Below, piece after piece: positions 46,252-53,580 of a stretch of 53,580 nucleotides of DNA. Position 1 is the stretch's first letter. Each line of letters opens with the position of its first letter. Made by a program: the position numbers and the translations under genes. The notes below the pieces were generated by a model. That model was not told the origin of the DNA. It saw only the letters and a program-made list of their open reading frames with translations, and searched no databases. The stretch is from Schlesneria paludicola DSM 18645 (lineage in GTDB: Bacteria > Planctomycetota > Planctomycetia > Planctomycetales > Planctomycetaceae), in NCBI GenBank assembly GCA_945876035.1, contig CAMCMU010000031.1:1-53580 (forward strand). Direction: 5' to 3'.

Positions 46252-47676
46252 ATGCAGTCCGATGATTCGACACACAGAGCCTCACCGCCGAGGACTGTCG
46301 GTGGGTATCGCGAACTCTTGGCCATCGCCGTACCCCTGGTTCTCAGTTCGAGCACCCAGTCTCTGATGCACGTTGTCGATCGCATCTTCATGACATGGCA
46401 CTCGAAGGAAGCCGTGGCGGCGGCATTACCGGCCGGAATTTTGTTCTGGTCGTTTCTCAGTTTGCCATTGGGAATTGTCTCCTATACCAACGCGTTTGTG
46501 GCGCAGTACGACGGAGCGAAACAACCGGGCAGAGTGGCAGCGGCGATCTGGCACGCGATCTACGTGGCCTTGGCTTTCGGCTTCGCTCTGATCCCATTTG
46601 CACTCCTTGCCGGACCGCTATTCGATCTCGTGGGACACGAGGCAAGCATTCGAACACTAGAAACCGAGTATTTTGTATCGCTCTCTTGGGGAGCGGTGTT
46701 TGCGTTGTTACCCGCGGCACTCTGCTGCTTTTTCAGTGGGCGTGGACGCGCCGGGATTGTCCTCGCGGTGAATGCGACGAGCGTCGTCGTCAATGCCGTT
46801 TTGGATCCGATTTTCATTTTTGGGTGGGGACCGTTTCCGGAGCTTGGAATGTGCGGGGCGGCGATTGCCACCAACGTGGCCAATGGCTTCGCCACGGTCT
46901 GTTATCTCGCGCTGCTCATGCGTTCCGAGGCACGGGTGACCTATGGCTTTTGGAATCACTGGAGATTCGACCGCCGTCTGATGGGCGAACTGCTACGGTT
47001 TGGAGGGCCCAGCGGTTTACAAATGTTTGTCGACGTAGCCGGGTTTACGGCGTTCATCATGATCGTCGGTTGGATTGGCAAACATGAGTTGGCCGCGACG
47101 AACATTGCCTTCAATTTGAACAACTTAGCGTTTACACCCGTCCTCGGACTCGGAGTTGCCGTGTCCACATTGGTGGGGCAGAGGATTGGAGAAGGACGCC
47201 CGGATATCGCAGAAATGTCGGTTCGGAAAGCGTTTGTACTGGCCGGGGGAGGCATGCTTCTGTGCGGTGGAGTCTATGTTCTCGCACCCCAATTACTGTT
47301 GGCACCGTATGCCCTCCGCGCCGATGGTGAACACTTCAGCGAGATTCGCCGTGTCGTGGTCGTGTTATTACGCTTCGTGGCGCTCTACTCGTTCTTCGAT
47401 GCCATGGTCATCGTATTTGGTTCTGCCGTACGAGCTGCGGGGGATACGACATTTTCCATGCTGGCGACATTTTCCTGTGCTTGGGGGCTGCTGGTCTTGC
47501 CCACCTATTTGACTTGGAAAATTTATGGACCGAACCTGTTTTGGAGTTGGGTCTGGTGCTCGATCTACGTCATCGTGTTGGGGTTCGTCTTTCAACGTCG
47601 CTTCCAGAGCGGACGCTGGAAAACGATGAGCATTGTGCACCACACCCGCCTTCCGCTCCCAGAAACACCTCTCTAA
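46252..47676 (+). CDS. MATE family efflux transporter
   Basis: A 474-residue inner-membrane protein with about 12 hydrophobic segments in two MatE repeats. LAIAVPLVLSSSTQSLMHVV and DRIFMTWHSKEAVAAALPAG mark the first repeat, LVLSS..DRIF being the typical MATE opening, and LRFGGPSGLQMFVDVAGFTA opens the second, with GLGVAVSTLVGQRIGEG conserved after it. MATE proteins export cationic compounds in exchange for H+ or Na+. Following a basic-amino-acid decarboxylase closely, it might export the resulting amine, but that is inference from position only. ATG 46252 is preferred to TTG 46246 because AGG at 46241-46243 is better placed for it. Confidence 0.88.
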   Translation: MQSDDSTHRASPPRTVGGYRELLAIAVPLVLSSSTQSLMHVVDRIFMTWHSKEAVAAALPAGILFWSFLSLPLGIVSYTNAFVAQYDGAKQPGRVAAAIWHAIYVALAFGFALIPFALLAGPLFDLVGHEASIRTLETEYFVSLSWGAVFALLPAALCCFFSGRGRAGIVLAVNATSVVVNAVLDPIFIFGWGPFPELGMCGAAIATNVANGFATVCYLALLMRSEARVTYGFWNHWRFDRRLMGELLRFGGPSGLQMFVDVAGFTAFIMIVGWIGKHELAATNIAFNLNNLAFTPVLGLGVAVSTLVGQRIGEGRPDIAEMSVRKAFVLAGGGMLLCGGVYVLAPQLLLAPYALRADGEHFSEIRRVVVVLLRFVALYSFFDAMVIVFGSAVRAAGDTTFSMLATFSCAWGLLVLPTYLTWKIYGPNLFWSWVWCSIYVIVLGFVFQRRFQSGRWKTMSIVHHTRLPLPETPL

Positions 47677-47768
47677 AAGGCCAAGGAGTCGCCAACAATG
47701 ATTTTCTCTGACTCGTTGACCACAGACGGACAACACCGACGAAACAACGCGTCTCGAAGGCTGGCAAT

Positions 47769-49061
47769 CTACCGCGGCAACTCGATCTTTATGGCACCTG
47801 TCGCTTCGTCCACTTGAATCCCCTCAACCGGAATTTGGAAAAATTCCGCAAAACGCATCTTCAGAAACTCGATGTTCGAAATGGACGTCAGGCGGCAAAC
47901 CGTACGGCCATCGTTTGCCAGCAGGGTGTAGTCGTTTCCAGATGCCTGGAGCGGCCGGAGTATCTGCTCTACAAGTTTTGATAGTTCGCTTTCCGACAAT
48001 TCTCGGTTGATTGTCACGGTCCCTCTCCGGCCGGTTGAGGCGGCGAGCAGAGGGCGTTCTGATAGGGCTTCAACCTGCGTCCATGCCAGAGCCAGACTTA
48101 GAATGGCTGGACCGGCGGCCTGTTGAAACTCTTCCCGATTGGGGGCCGCTAAGAGTTGATCCAGAATTGCCTCTGCATTCCCCAAAATATCGAGAATTCG
48201 AGGTTTCGAATGGGTAATCAACTCCGGCAGCGTCGCCAGCCACGCCCGATCGGCTGTGATTCCTGTCTGCCAGTGTTCGATCAAGCTCGTGGGAAGCCAG
48301 TGACCGTGGTGTTTCGTGTAACTGATCTCCAGTGGATGCTCGTCATTGGCTCTGTCGAATCCCAGAACCTGTTCGGATTCAGAGACTCGGATTTGTTTCA
48401 CTGAAATTCCAGAAAATTGTCGCGAAAGATCCGCGCTGATCCCCAAGCCCATGGCATCCAGCATTGGCACGATCGACGATCCCGAGGCCGATAAGAGTGA
48501 TTTTGCGTTTGATTGCGTCAACAACGTGATGTCACTGCAGGGTCCTGTCGCAAACTGGCGAAGCACCGCAACACAATCATCCCAGTGGTCTTTCAGAGGA
48601 TCCCACTCGGACTTGTCCTGAAAGAGATCGAGACTCCAAAGGAACTCTTTCTTGGTCCCTAGGACTTGGGCGGACTTGGCAAGGATGTCAAACATCGTGG
48701 TCCAAACGGTCGGATCCATCGTCGTCGCAAATTCATGAATTAAGCCATCAACATCCTGCTGATAGGAGAACGGGAGGAATTCGTAAGCGGCAGCAAGATC
48801 ACCCGCTTCGATTGCCTTCAACGTTCTTGTCACAGACGCGAGTGCCGAATCGTTGTTGATCGCATCCGCCGACGTGACTTCCATTTCCGAATCCGGTATC
48901 GAGACGGATTCGGCCGCGCGCGTTGGATTGGGATTGTCTGAAACCGGTTCCACGACCGTCGTCTTTCCATTCGACGACGGCAGGGGGTTGGCCCCACAAC
49001 CGATGGCGAACAAGACAATACAGATCCCAAGCCAGCGGGTATTTCGAGACAGTTCGTTCAC
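47769..49061 (-). CDS. Unknown lipoprotein
   Basis: The 430-residue product starts at GTG 49059-49061; AGGAGG (on the minus strand, 49072-49067) lies five bases upstream, which settles the start against longer readings. It begins VNELSRNTRWLGICIVLFAI followed by GC, a lipobox with Cys at residue 22, so it is anchored to a membrane facing the periplasm. A Pro/Ser/Thr/Asp-rich linker follows (to about residue 70). The mature part is mostly helical (ASVTRTLKAIEAGDLAAAYE, LPFSYQQDVDGLIHEFATTM) with a basic-charged beta end (VTINRELSESELSKLVEQIL). ALASVTRTLKAIEAGDLAAAYEFL is shaped like the helix that opens many NTF2-like or DUF4878-type domains, but I cannot assign a family. Confidence 0.7.
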   Translation of the reverse strand: MNELSRNTRWLGICIVLFAIGCGANPLPSSNGKTTVVEPVSDNPNPTRAAESVSIPDSEMEVTSADAINNDSALASVTRTLKAIEAGDLAAAYEFLPFSYQQDVDGLIHEFATTMDPTVWTTMFDILAKSAQVLGTKKEFLWSLDLFQDKSEWDPLKDHWDDCVAVLRQFATGPCSDITLLTQSNAKSLLSASGSSIVPMLDAMGLGISADLSRQFSGISVKQIRVSESEQVLGFDRANDEHPLEISYTKHHGHWLPTSLIEHWQTGITADRAWLATLPELITHSKPRILDILGNAEAILDQLLAAPNREEFQQAAGPAILSLALAWTQVEALSERPLLAASTGRRGTVTINRELSESELSKLVEQILRPLQASGNDYTLLANDGRTVCRLTSISNIEFLKMRFAEFFQIPVEGIQVDEATGAIKIELPR

Positions 49062-49105
49062 GGTGTCCTCCTGCAATCGCGAAGCCACGGAGTTGGAGAC
49101 GGGTC

Positions 49106-49405
49106 ATGGCCTCGAATGATAGCGAAGAGATAGAAATCACGCATGGTTGTTTTCCGACAGCCGAACCGCAGGCCCCTGCTGAAAAGGAACTGGCTGGGCG
49201 AGGGCCGGCAGGTTCTGAATCGCTGGCAATCCCGGCCGGTGACCTCGAGCCACGTCAGGCAGTCCCGGACAGTGACGGCCCCGTCTCCACAGTCGTCTGT
49301 TCCGCGGCGTGCTATTCCACGACGACGGAAAACACGGAAGTCAAGACGACGCCGAAAAAGGTCGCTTCCAACATCACCAAGAAAACAGCGATTCCGAGTC
49401 TGTGA
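49106..49405 (+). CDS. Candidate small protein, 99 residues, unknown
   Basis: ATG 49106 has GGAG seven bases upstream (49095-49098). The product starts MASNDSEEIEITHGCFPTAE, is acidic and Pro/Ala-rich through the middle, carries a short Cys segment (STVVCSAACYSTTTEN), and ends basic (VASNITKKTAIPSL). No family is recognised. It is divergent from the lipoprotein gene. It overlaps the 32-residue minus-strand candidate, so at most one is likely real. Confidence 0.35.
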   Translation: MASNDSEEIEITHGCFPTAEPQAPAEKELAGRGPAGSESLAIPAGDLEPRQAVPDSDGPVSTVVCSAACYSTTTENTEVKTTPKKVASNITKKTAIPSL

Positions 49406-49410
49406 CGCAT
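49312..49410 (-). CDS. Candidate 32-residue single-span membrane peptide
   Basis: ATG 49408-49410 opens a frame of 32 residues beginning MRHRLGIAVFLVMLEATFFG and ending in VVVE. It has a basic N-terminus and one hydrophobic span, the form of a genuine small membrane protein, but GGAG abuts the ATG rather than being spaced from it. It lies antisense to the 99-residue candidate. Confidence 0.25.
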   Translation of the reverse strand: MRHRLGIAVFLVMLEATFFGVVLTSVFSVVVE

Positions 49411-49816
49411 CTCCGCTGGCTACTCCGGGAGAAAACACCCCCATAGCAAAGCCAAGACATCAGCAGAATTCCCCACGATCGCATCTGCGACGCGATGACT
49501 TCCATGGCCAATGACTGCTGTCCCGGCTAACGACACTTTCGGCCGGGTTCAACAATCCGCAGGGCGTTTTTCGCTGCCAAACCGGCGGGAACAAGAACAC
49601 ACAGCGGAACGTTCTACTATGTCAGATCGGCGACGACATCTTCTCGGGATCAAGCCACAGACTGGGGCAGCCGTCCTGCGAACCTCGGCACGAGAGCGTC
49701 TCAAGACCGACAACGGGGAGCAATTCGTTTCGCCCTTGAGCGGTCAGGTCGTGACTCCGAAATAACGGATCGAGACGGGGGACATCGGACTCCGCTTGGA
49801 CGTCAGAAAACGGGTT

Positions 49817-49840
49817 CGCCACGTAGCGCGTCACGTGGCG
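49817..49840 (-). terminator. Perfect inverted repeat downstream of the exporter operon
   Basis: CGCCACGT at 49817-49824 and ACGTGGCG at 49833-49840 form an 8-bp G+C-rich stem with an 8-base loop, about 110 bases after the HlyD stop. On the minus strand the bases AACCCGTTTTC follow, so it could be an intrinsic terminator for the secretion genes; an operator is the alternative. Confidence 0.45.
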
Positions 49841-49950
49841 AGACGACCAGACGCAGATCACTCGTCCCGGAGTCTGCCGCGGCCGATCGTCAGCGGCACT
49901 GAAACCTGAAAAACCGGCGACACGTTTTCAGTCTCTTTGCCAGCCTGACG

Positions 49951-51084
49951 CTACTCGGCCACCGCGATCGGTTCGCCGAGGCGATCGAGCGGCTTCAGCA
50001 GAAAACTGAGCAGATCCCGTTCTTCAACCACGATTTGTGCCTGCAATTGCATTCCGGATTTGACCTGAGACGTCAGTTGCGATTTCATCAACTCATCCGC
50101 ATCTATCGACAACCACGCTCGAAAGTTTCCATCGGCGGTCGCGTCCGGATCGATTTCCAACAGAGTCCCCCGCAGATATCCGAAATCCGCATGGGGAAAG
50201 GCATCGAGTTCGAGTCGTGCGGTGAGCTGCGGACGCAGTCGTCTCATGGACGCATTGGGGATCTCGATACAGGCGCGGAGGGGCTGACCGTCCGGCTGCA
50301 ACGTCACGGCCGTGGTCGCCGGATTGAGGACGCTTCCAGGGTGCAGCACGGCAAGTTGGGTCACGGTTCCGGCCACAGGTGCACGCAACGATGCACGTTG
50401 CGTGAGCTCAATCAACTGTGCCAAAAGGACTTCCGAAATCTTGACACGCTCATCGGCGTCCGTCGCCTGCCGCCAACGTTCTGCCGCATCGTGACGGGAA
50501 CGATTCAATTCGCCTGCCATCCGGGCTTGACGGCCCTGTAATTCCAAATGCTGCTGCTCTTGCTCATCCATTTGGCTCTGTGTGACCACCGCTTTGGCCA
50601 GCAACTTTCGGGTTCGCTCACGCTGATTCTTCGACAACTCGACAACCTGAGTCATCGCGTCAATCTCCGTCACGAGCGACTGCTGGAGGTTGGTAATCTC
50701 CGCTGCACTGTCGCGTGAGCGTTGGGCTTGGGCCTTCAAAACGTTGATTTCAGCGATGACCTTTTCTGCTTCATTACGATGCACGAACGAGTCCAGTTCC
50801 AGCAACAGATCGCCGGCCGACACGTGTTGGCCAATCTCCACCGCCACGTCCACGACCAGTGCTGCCTCGTGTGCCGTGATCGGAACGAGTTCGTCCTGAA
50901 CAATGATCCGGCCACGCGCCTCAACCACCACATCCACGCGTGTCCAAGCGGCCCAGCCCACGGTCGAGGTCAGCAAGGCCAGCACCAGATAGACTAACCC
51001 GCGCGATAACAGGATCCCCGGCCCCGGCAGGAGTTGATTCAGTGGGCGTGTCTGCAACGGAGACGAGTGCGGAAGAGTCAGCAT
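49951..51084 (-). CDS. HlyD-family membrane fusion protein (type I secretion adaptor)
   Basis: The 377-residue protein links an inner-membrane ABC exporter to an outer-membrane channel. It has a short cytosolic tail, one membrane span (LVYLVLALLTSTVGWAAWTR, about residues 30-50), a first lipoyl half (GRIIVQDELVPITAHEAALV), a coiled-coil hairpin (about 100-225, e.g. ELSKNQRERTRKLLAKAVVT), a second lipoyl half (ASLRAPVAGTVTQLAVLHPG) and a beta-barrel region (LTARLELDAFPHADFGYLRG). That order matches HlyD-type adaptors. AAGG lies eight bases upstream of ATG 51084. The C39-ABC gene ends 83 bases upstream on the same strand, so the two form an operon. No outer-membrane TolC-type partner is in the window. 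Confidence 0.9.
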   Translation of the reverse strand: MLTLPHSSPLQTRPLNQLLPGPGILLSRGLVYLVLALLTSTVGWAAWTRVDVVVEARGRIIVQDELVPITAHEAALVVDVAVEIGQHVSAGDLLLELDSFVHRNEAEKVIAEINVLKAQAQRSRDSAAEITNLQQSLVTEIDAMTQVVELSKNQRERTRKLLAKAVVTQSQMDEQEQQHLELQGRQARMAGELNRSRHDAAERWRQATDADERVKISEVLLAQLIELTQRASLRAPVAGTVTQLAVLHPGSVLNPATTAVTLQPDGQPLRACIEIPNASMRRLRPQLTARLELDAFPHADFGYLRGTLLEIDPDATADGNFRAWLSIDADELMKSQLTSQVKSGMQLQAQIVVEERDLLSFLLKPLDRLGEPIAVAE

Positions 51085-51167
51085 GATGAAACCTTTGGGT
51101 CAGGGTTAAGATAATATCCGTGTCGTCTGACTGCCTGTTGCCAGAGGTCATCGTTGGGGGTCTGTCT

Positions 51168-53435
51168 TCATTCGGACAACTGCTGGCCGACCAGTTCGGC
51201 ATACAGTCCCCCGCGTTTCAGGAGTTCGTTGTGCGTTCCTTGATCGATGATCCGCCCCTTGTCCATCACGAGGATTCGGTCGGCATCGCGAACGGTCGAG
51301 AGGCGATGAGCAATAATCAGGACCGTCTTGGTTTCATACGCGGTCGAGAGGTTGCGTTGAATCGTGCGTTCGGCCCTTCCGTCCAGTGCCGACGTTGGCT
51401 CATCCAGCAAAAGAATGTCCGGGTCATGTAACAGAGCGCGGGCAAGAGCGATACGTTGTCGCTGACCGCCGGAGAGTGACTGACCACGCTCACCGACTTT
51501 CGTTTCGTATCCCAGTCCTGTGTTACAGATGAACTCGTGCGCACCAGCGAGCTTGGCAACATCAATCACGCGGGACATCGGGACATCGGGGTCCGTCAGG
51601 GCGATGTTGTCGTGAATCGTCCCTGAAAACAAAAACACTTCTTGGGGCAGGGCGCCAATCCGACGACGCAAAGCCGCGTGCTGGATCGTCCGTAGGTCAT
51701 GACCGTCCACCGTAATCCGCCCGTGATTCGGCAGATACAGACCCTGAATCAGCTTCATCAACGTCGACTTGCCCGAACCGGATGGTCCCACGATGGCCAC
51801 CGTTTCGCCTGGCAGAATCTCGAGCGAAACCTCTTCTAAGGCGAGCTGATCGTCGTCACCCGTGTAGCTGTAACTCACCTCTTCGAGTCGAACATGCCCG
51901 GCCAACCGCCGCGGCCGCAGTAGGTGCTGGTCGGCGGATTGTTCGGCTTCCGATTCGAAGACATCATTCAGACGCTCAATGGCGTTGTGGACTTCCTGCA
52001 AACTTTGCCAGGCGGCGACCAGTCCCAAAATTGGTCCGATCACGTTCCCTGCGATTGTAAAGAACCCCAGAAGCTGCCCCGTTGTCATGGCATTGGCAAG
52101 AACCTGCTGCGATCCATACCACAGCAGGAACACTGTACCGCCCGTATGAACGATGGTCGCCAGTCCGGAATGAATCATCGCCAAGTGCGCGTTGCGTCGG
52201 CCGACGAGCATCGCATCGATGAATAGCGATTCGAGCTTCCAACGGACCTGCGGCTCGGCGGCCAAAGACTTGACGGTACTGATGCCGGTGATGCTTTCGA
52301 TGACGAACGTCGAGGCTTCACACTGCTTTTGGAAATGTTCCTTTTGATTGCGGCGGTACAGGGGCGCGAAGATCAGCATCATCACAATAAAGATCGGCAG
52401 AATCGCCAGCACTGCCAGCGTCAACGGAATGTTGTAGTACGCCAGCAGTGCGAGGTACGTAGTCGCCAGCACGGTATCGAGGACAACACCCGGAATCGTA
52501 CCGGCCATCGCCGCCCGAATCTTGGCGTTCTCGGCCACACGCGACGTAATATCTCCAACGCGACGCAGATCAAAGAAGCGTTGCGGAAGCTGAAACACAT
52601 GTCGGAAAAAGTCACTCATCATCCGGGCATCGCACCGAGTCGACAGATGCACCAGCAACCCCTGTCGAACCGTCTGCATGAGTGCCTGAAAGACGCTCAG
52701 AATCAACATTCCGATCAGTAACATGTTCAGCAAGCCGATCGAACGATGGACCAACACTCGGTCGACGATCATCTGCGTGAACAACGGCACGCCTAACCCC
52801 AGCACGCTGAGAATCAGTGAGGCCATCAGCACCTCCAGCAGCATGGTCCAATACGGCGTAATGATGGGCCTGAAACGTCGCAGCGATGACGTATCGGGCT
52901 TCTGCTGCGTGAGTTCTTTTTCTGGGACCAGTTCCAAGACCAGTCCCGTCCAGCCTTTCAGAAACTCGGCTCTGGAAAGGGTTCGTTGACCCAAACCTGG
53001 ATCGGCCACGATCACCGCGTTCCGGCGGACTTCGTAGAGCACGATGTAGTGCATCCCCTCCCAGTGCACCACGGCCGGCAATTGCAAATGCTTCAGATCG
53101 TCAAACTCCAGACGCAGACCGCGCGCATGAAAGCCGAGTGATTCAGCGGCACGAGCCACCGACCAGAGCGTCGCCCCGTTGGCATCGACGTTGGCCAGAT
53201 CACGCAGCCGTGCCACACCGACGGGATGCCCATAGAACGAGGTGATCATCGAAAGACAGGCAGCCGCACAGTCTGTTTGGTCGTGCTGTTGCACATGCGG
53301 ATAGCGTTTCAGCCACCGTCTCTGACGCGGACCTCGGAGAGTTGGTTGCAGGATATCGACAGCGACATCAGCCATTCCGTCAACAGACTCACCCACATCG
53401 GTAACCCTCTCGGGCAGATCAATGCTGGCGATCAT
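51168..53435 (-). CDS. C39-peptidase-containing ABC exporter (bacteriocin/RiPP type)
   Basis: The 755-residue inner-membrane exporter cleaves a leader peptide while transporting its substrate. The N-terminal C39 peptidase (about 45-190) is intact: HDQTDCAAACLSMITSFYGH with Gln53 and catalytic Cys56, His in GMHYIVLYEV, Asp in VIVADPGLG. Six membrane spans follow (about 205-480; ILSVLGLGVPLFTQMIVDRV, NIPLTLAVLAILPIFIVMML). The ATPase has Walker A GPSGSGKSTLMKL, signature LSGGQRQRIALARALL, Walker B ILLLDEPTSALDGRAE and the switch His in IIAHRLSTVRDADRIL. The start is ATG 53433-53435 with GAAGGA upstream; GTG 53462 has no such site. No substrate gene with a double-glycine leader was found nearby. 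Confidence 0.93.
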   Translation of the reverse strand: MIASIDLPERVTDVGESVDGMADVAVDILQPTLRGPRQRRWLKRYPHVQQHDQTDCAAACLSMITSFYGHPVGVARLRDLANVDANGATLWSVARAAESLGFHARGLRLEFDDLKHLQLPAVVHWEGMHYIVLYEVRRNAVIVADPGLGQRTLSRAEFLKGWTGLVLELVPEKELTQQKPDTSSLRRFRPIITPYWTMLLEVLMASLILSVLGLGVPLFTQMIVDRVLVHRSIGLLNMLLIGMLILSVFQALMQTVRQGLLVHLSTRCDARMMSDFFRHVFQLPQRFFDLRRVGDITSRVAENAKIRAAMAGTIPGVVLDTVLATTYLALLAYYNIPLTLAVLAILPIFIVMMLIFAPLYRRNQKEHFQKQCEASTFVIESITGISTVKSLAAEPQVRWKLESLFIDAMLVGRRNAHLAMIHSGLATIVHTGGTVFLLWYGSQQVLANAMTTGQLLGFFTIAGNVIGPILGLVAAWQSLQEVHNAIERLNDVFESEAEQSADQHLLRPRRLAGHVRLEEVSYSYTGDDDQLALEEVSLEILPGETVAIVGPSGSGKSTLMKLIQGLYLPNHGRITVDGHDLRTIQHAALRRRIGALPQEVFLFSGTIHDNIALTDPDVPMSRVIDVAKLAGAHEFICNTGLGYETKVGERGQSLSGGQRQRIALARALLHDPDILLLDEPTSALDGRAERTIQRNLSTAYETKTVLIIAHRLSTVRDADRILVMDKGRIIDQGTHNELLKRGGLYAELVGQQLSE

Positions 53436-53580
53436 GGGCGGCAAATCCTTCGTAAAATTCACAAACGGGATCTGTGAGTATCTACCGCAACCGTCCCAAA
53501 AACCTTTCAGAGAATTGGCAGATTTTTTACGGCGATCCGTCAGAAGAGAATGACTGGGGTACGCGGCTTGGGGTGGTGTG

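Larger units (their letters stand above)
49062..49950. other. Sparsely coding 890-base stretch with conflicting small open frames
   Basis: Between the lipoprotein and the HlyD gene. It holds two candidate small genes on opposite strands (listed separately), a further plus-strand frame at 49619-49765 (MSDRRRHLLGIKPQTGAAVL start, no clear ribosome-binding site), and a long inverted repeat at 49817-49840. No double-glycine leader peptide suitable for the neighbouring C39 exporter was found. Confidence 0.4.

Noticed and set aside
49511-49765. 84-codon plus-strand frame
   Set aside because: No clear ribosome-binding site at either possible start and no homology I can recognise; mentioned only in the gap entry.

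Overview
The window looks like chromosomal DNA from a planctomycete, order Planctomycetales in the broad sense; I would not name a genus. The grounds are family content: two Tat-exported DUF1501 proteins, a lipoprotein with two DUF1080 domains, a Gfo/Idh/MocA oxidoreductase with a Tat leader next to a HEAT-repeat protein, a DUF1207 protein, a giant PQQ-type double beta-propeller protein, a Ser/Thr-kinase-like membrane protein, and a tiny Cys-rich protein ending in a KYPPQPVV..C signature. Genes are spread over both strands in short runs, with many long gaps, as is usual for the phylum. GTG and TTG starts are common.

Layout. 1-525 is the 3' part of an IS91-type transposase gene, cut at its 5' end and running off the left edge. 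712-1121 is rnpB (RNase P RNA). 1412-5147 (minus) holds metG and a DUF1501 gene. 5558-8056 (plus) holds a CNNM/CBS-domain membrane protein and a D-2-hydroxyacid dehydrogenase. 8067-13094 (minus) runs kinase-like/beta-helix protein, prfB (with an intact programmed +1 frameshift) and the DUF1080 lipoprotein. A PAS-GAF-receiver protein reads away from the kinase-like gene and has a near-consensus sigma70 promoter, followed by a CysQ-type phosphatase and an NCS2-like permease (13422-18085). cinA (minus), then ychF, the oxidoreductase and the HEAT protein (plus) fill 18262-24929. DUF1207 (minus) and an unknown coiled-coil-like protein (plus) follow. A long minus-strand run (36418-28048) carries the 1575-residue double propeller, a GH15-like protein and a MoeA protein fused to a periplasmic-binding-like domain. 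After 37 kb come a second DUF1501 gene, a zinc-ribbon protein, a TDD (Tsr3/DTW)-type protein, the pgi-hisC pair, the 63-residue Cys-rich gene, an Arg/Lys/Orn decarboxylase with a MATE exporter behind it, a lipoprotein, a sparsely coding stretch, and finally a C39-peptidase ABC exporter with its HlyD adaptor, which form a type I secretion pair.

How the genes fit together. Much of the window is housekeeping: rnpB, metG, prfB, ychF, cinA, hisC, pgi. The accessory material consists of surface or exported proteins and signalling. The three most connected accessory units are the divergent kinase-like/PAS-GAF-REC pair, the decarboxylase plus MATE pair (with a perfect inverted repeat just upstream), and the C39-ABC/HlyD exporter, whose substrate gene is not evident in the window. 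No tRNA gene, CRISPR array, intact insertion sequence or replication origin was seen. I found no clearly new multi-gene system. The items most worth testing are the degenerate kinase fused to a beta-helix-like domain, the substrate-less C39 exporter, the Tsr3-like protein in a bacterium, the 63-residue Cys protein, and the 16-G tract upstream of the second DUF1501 gene.
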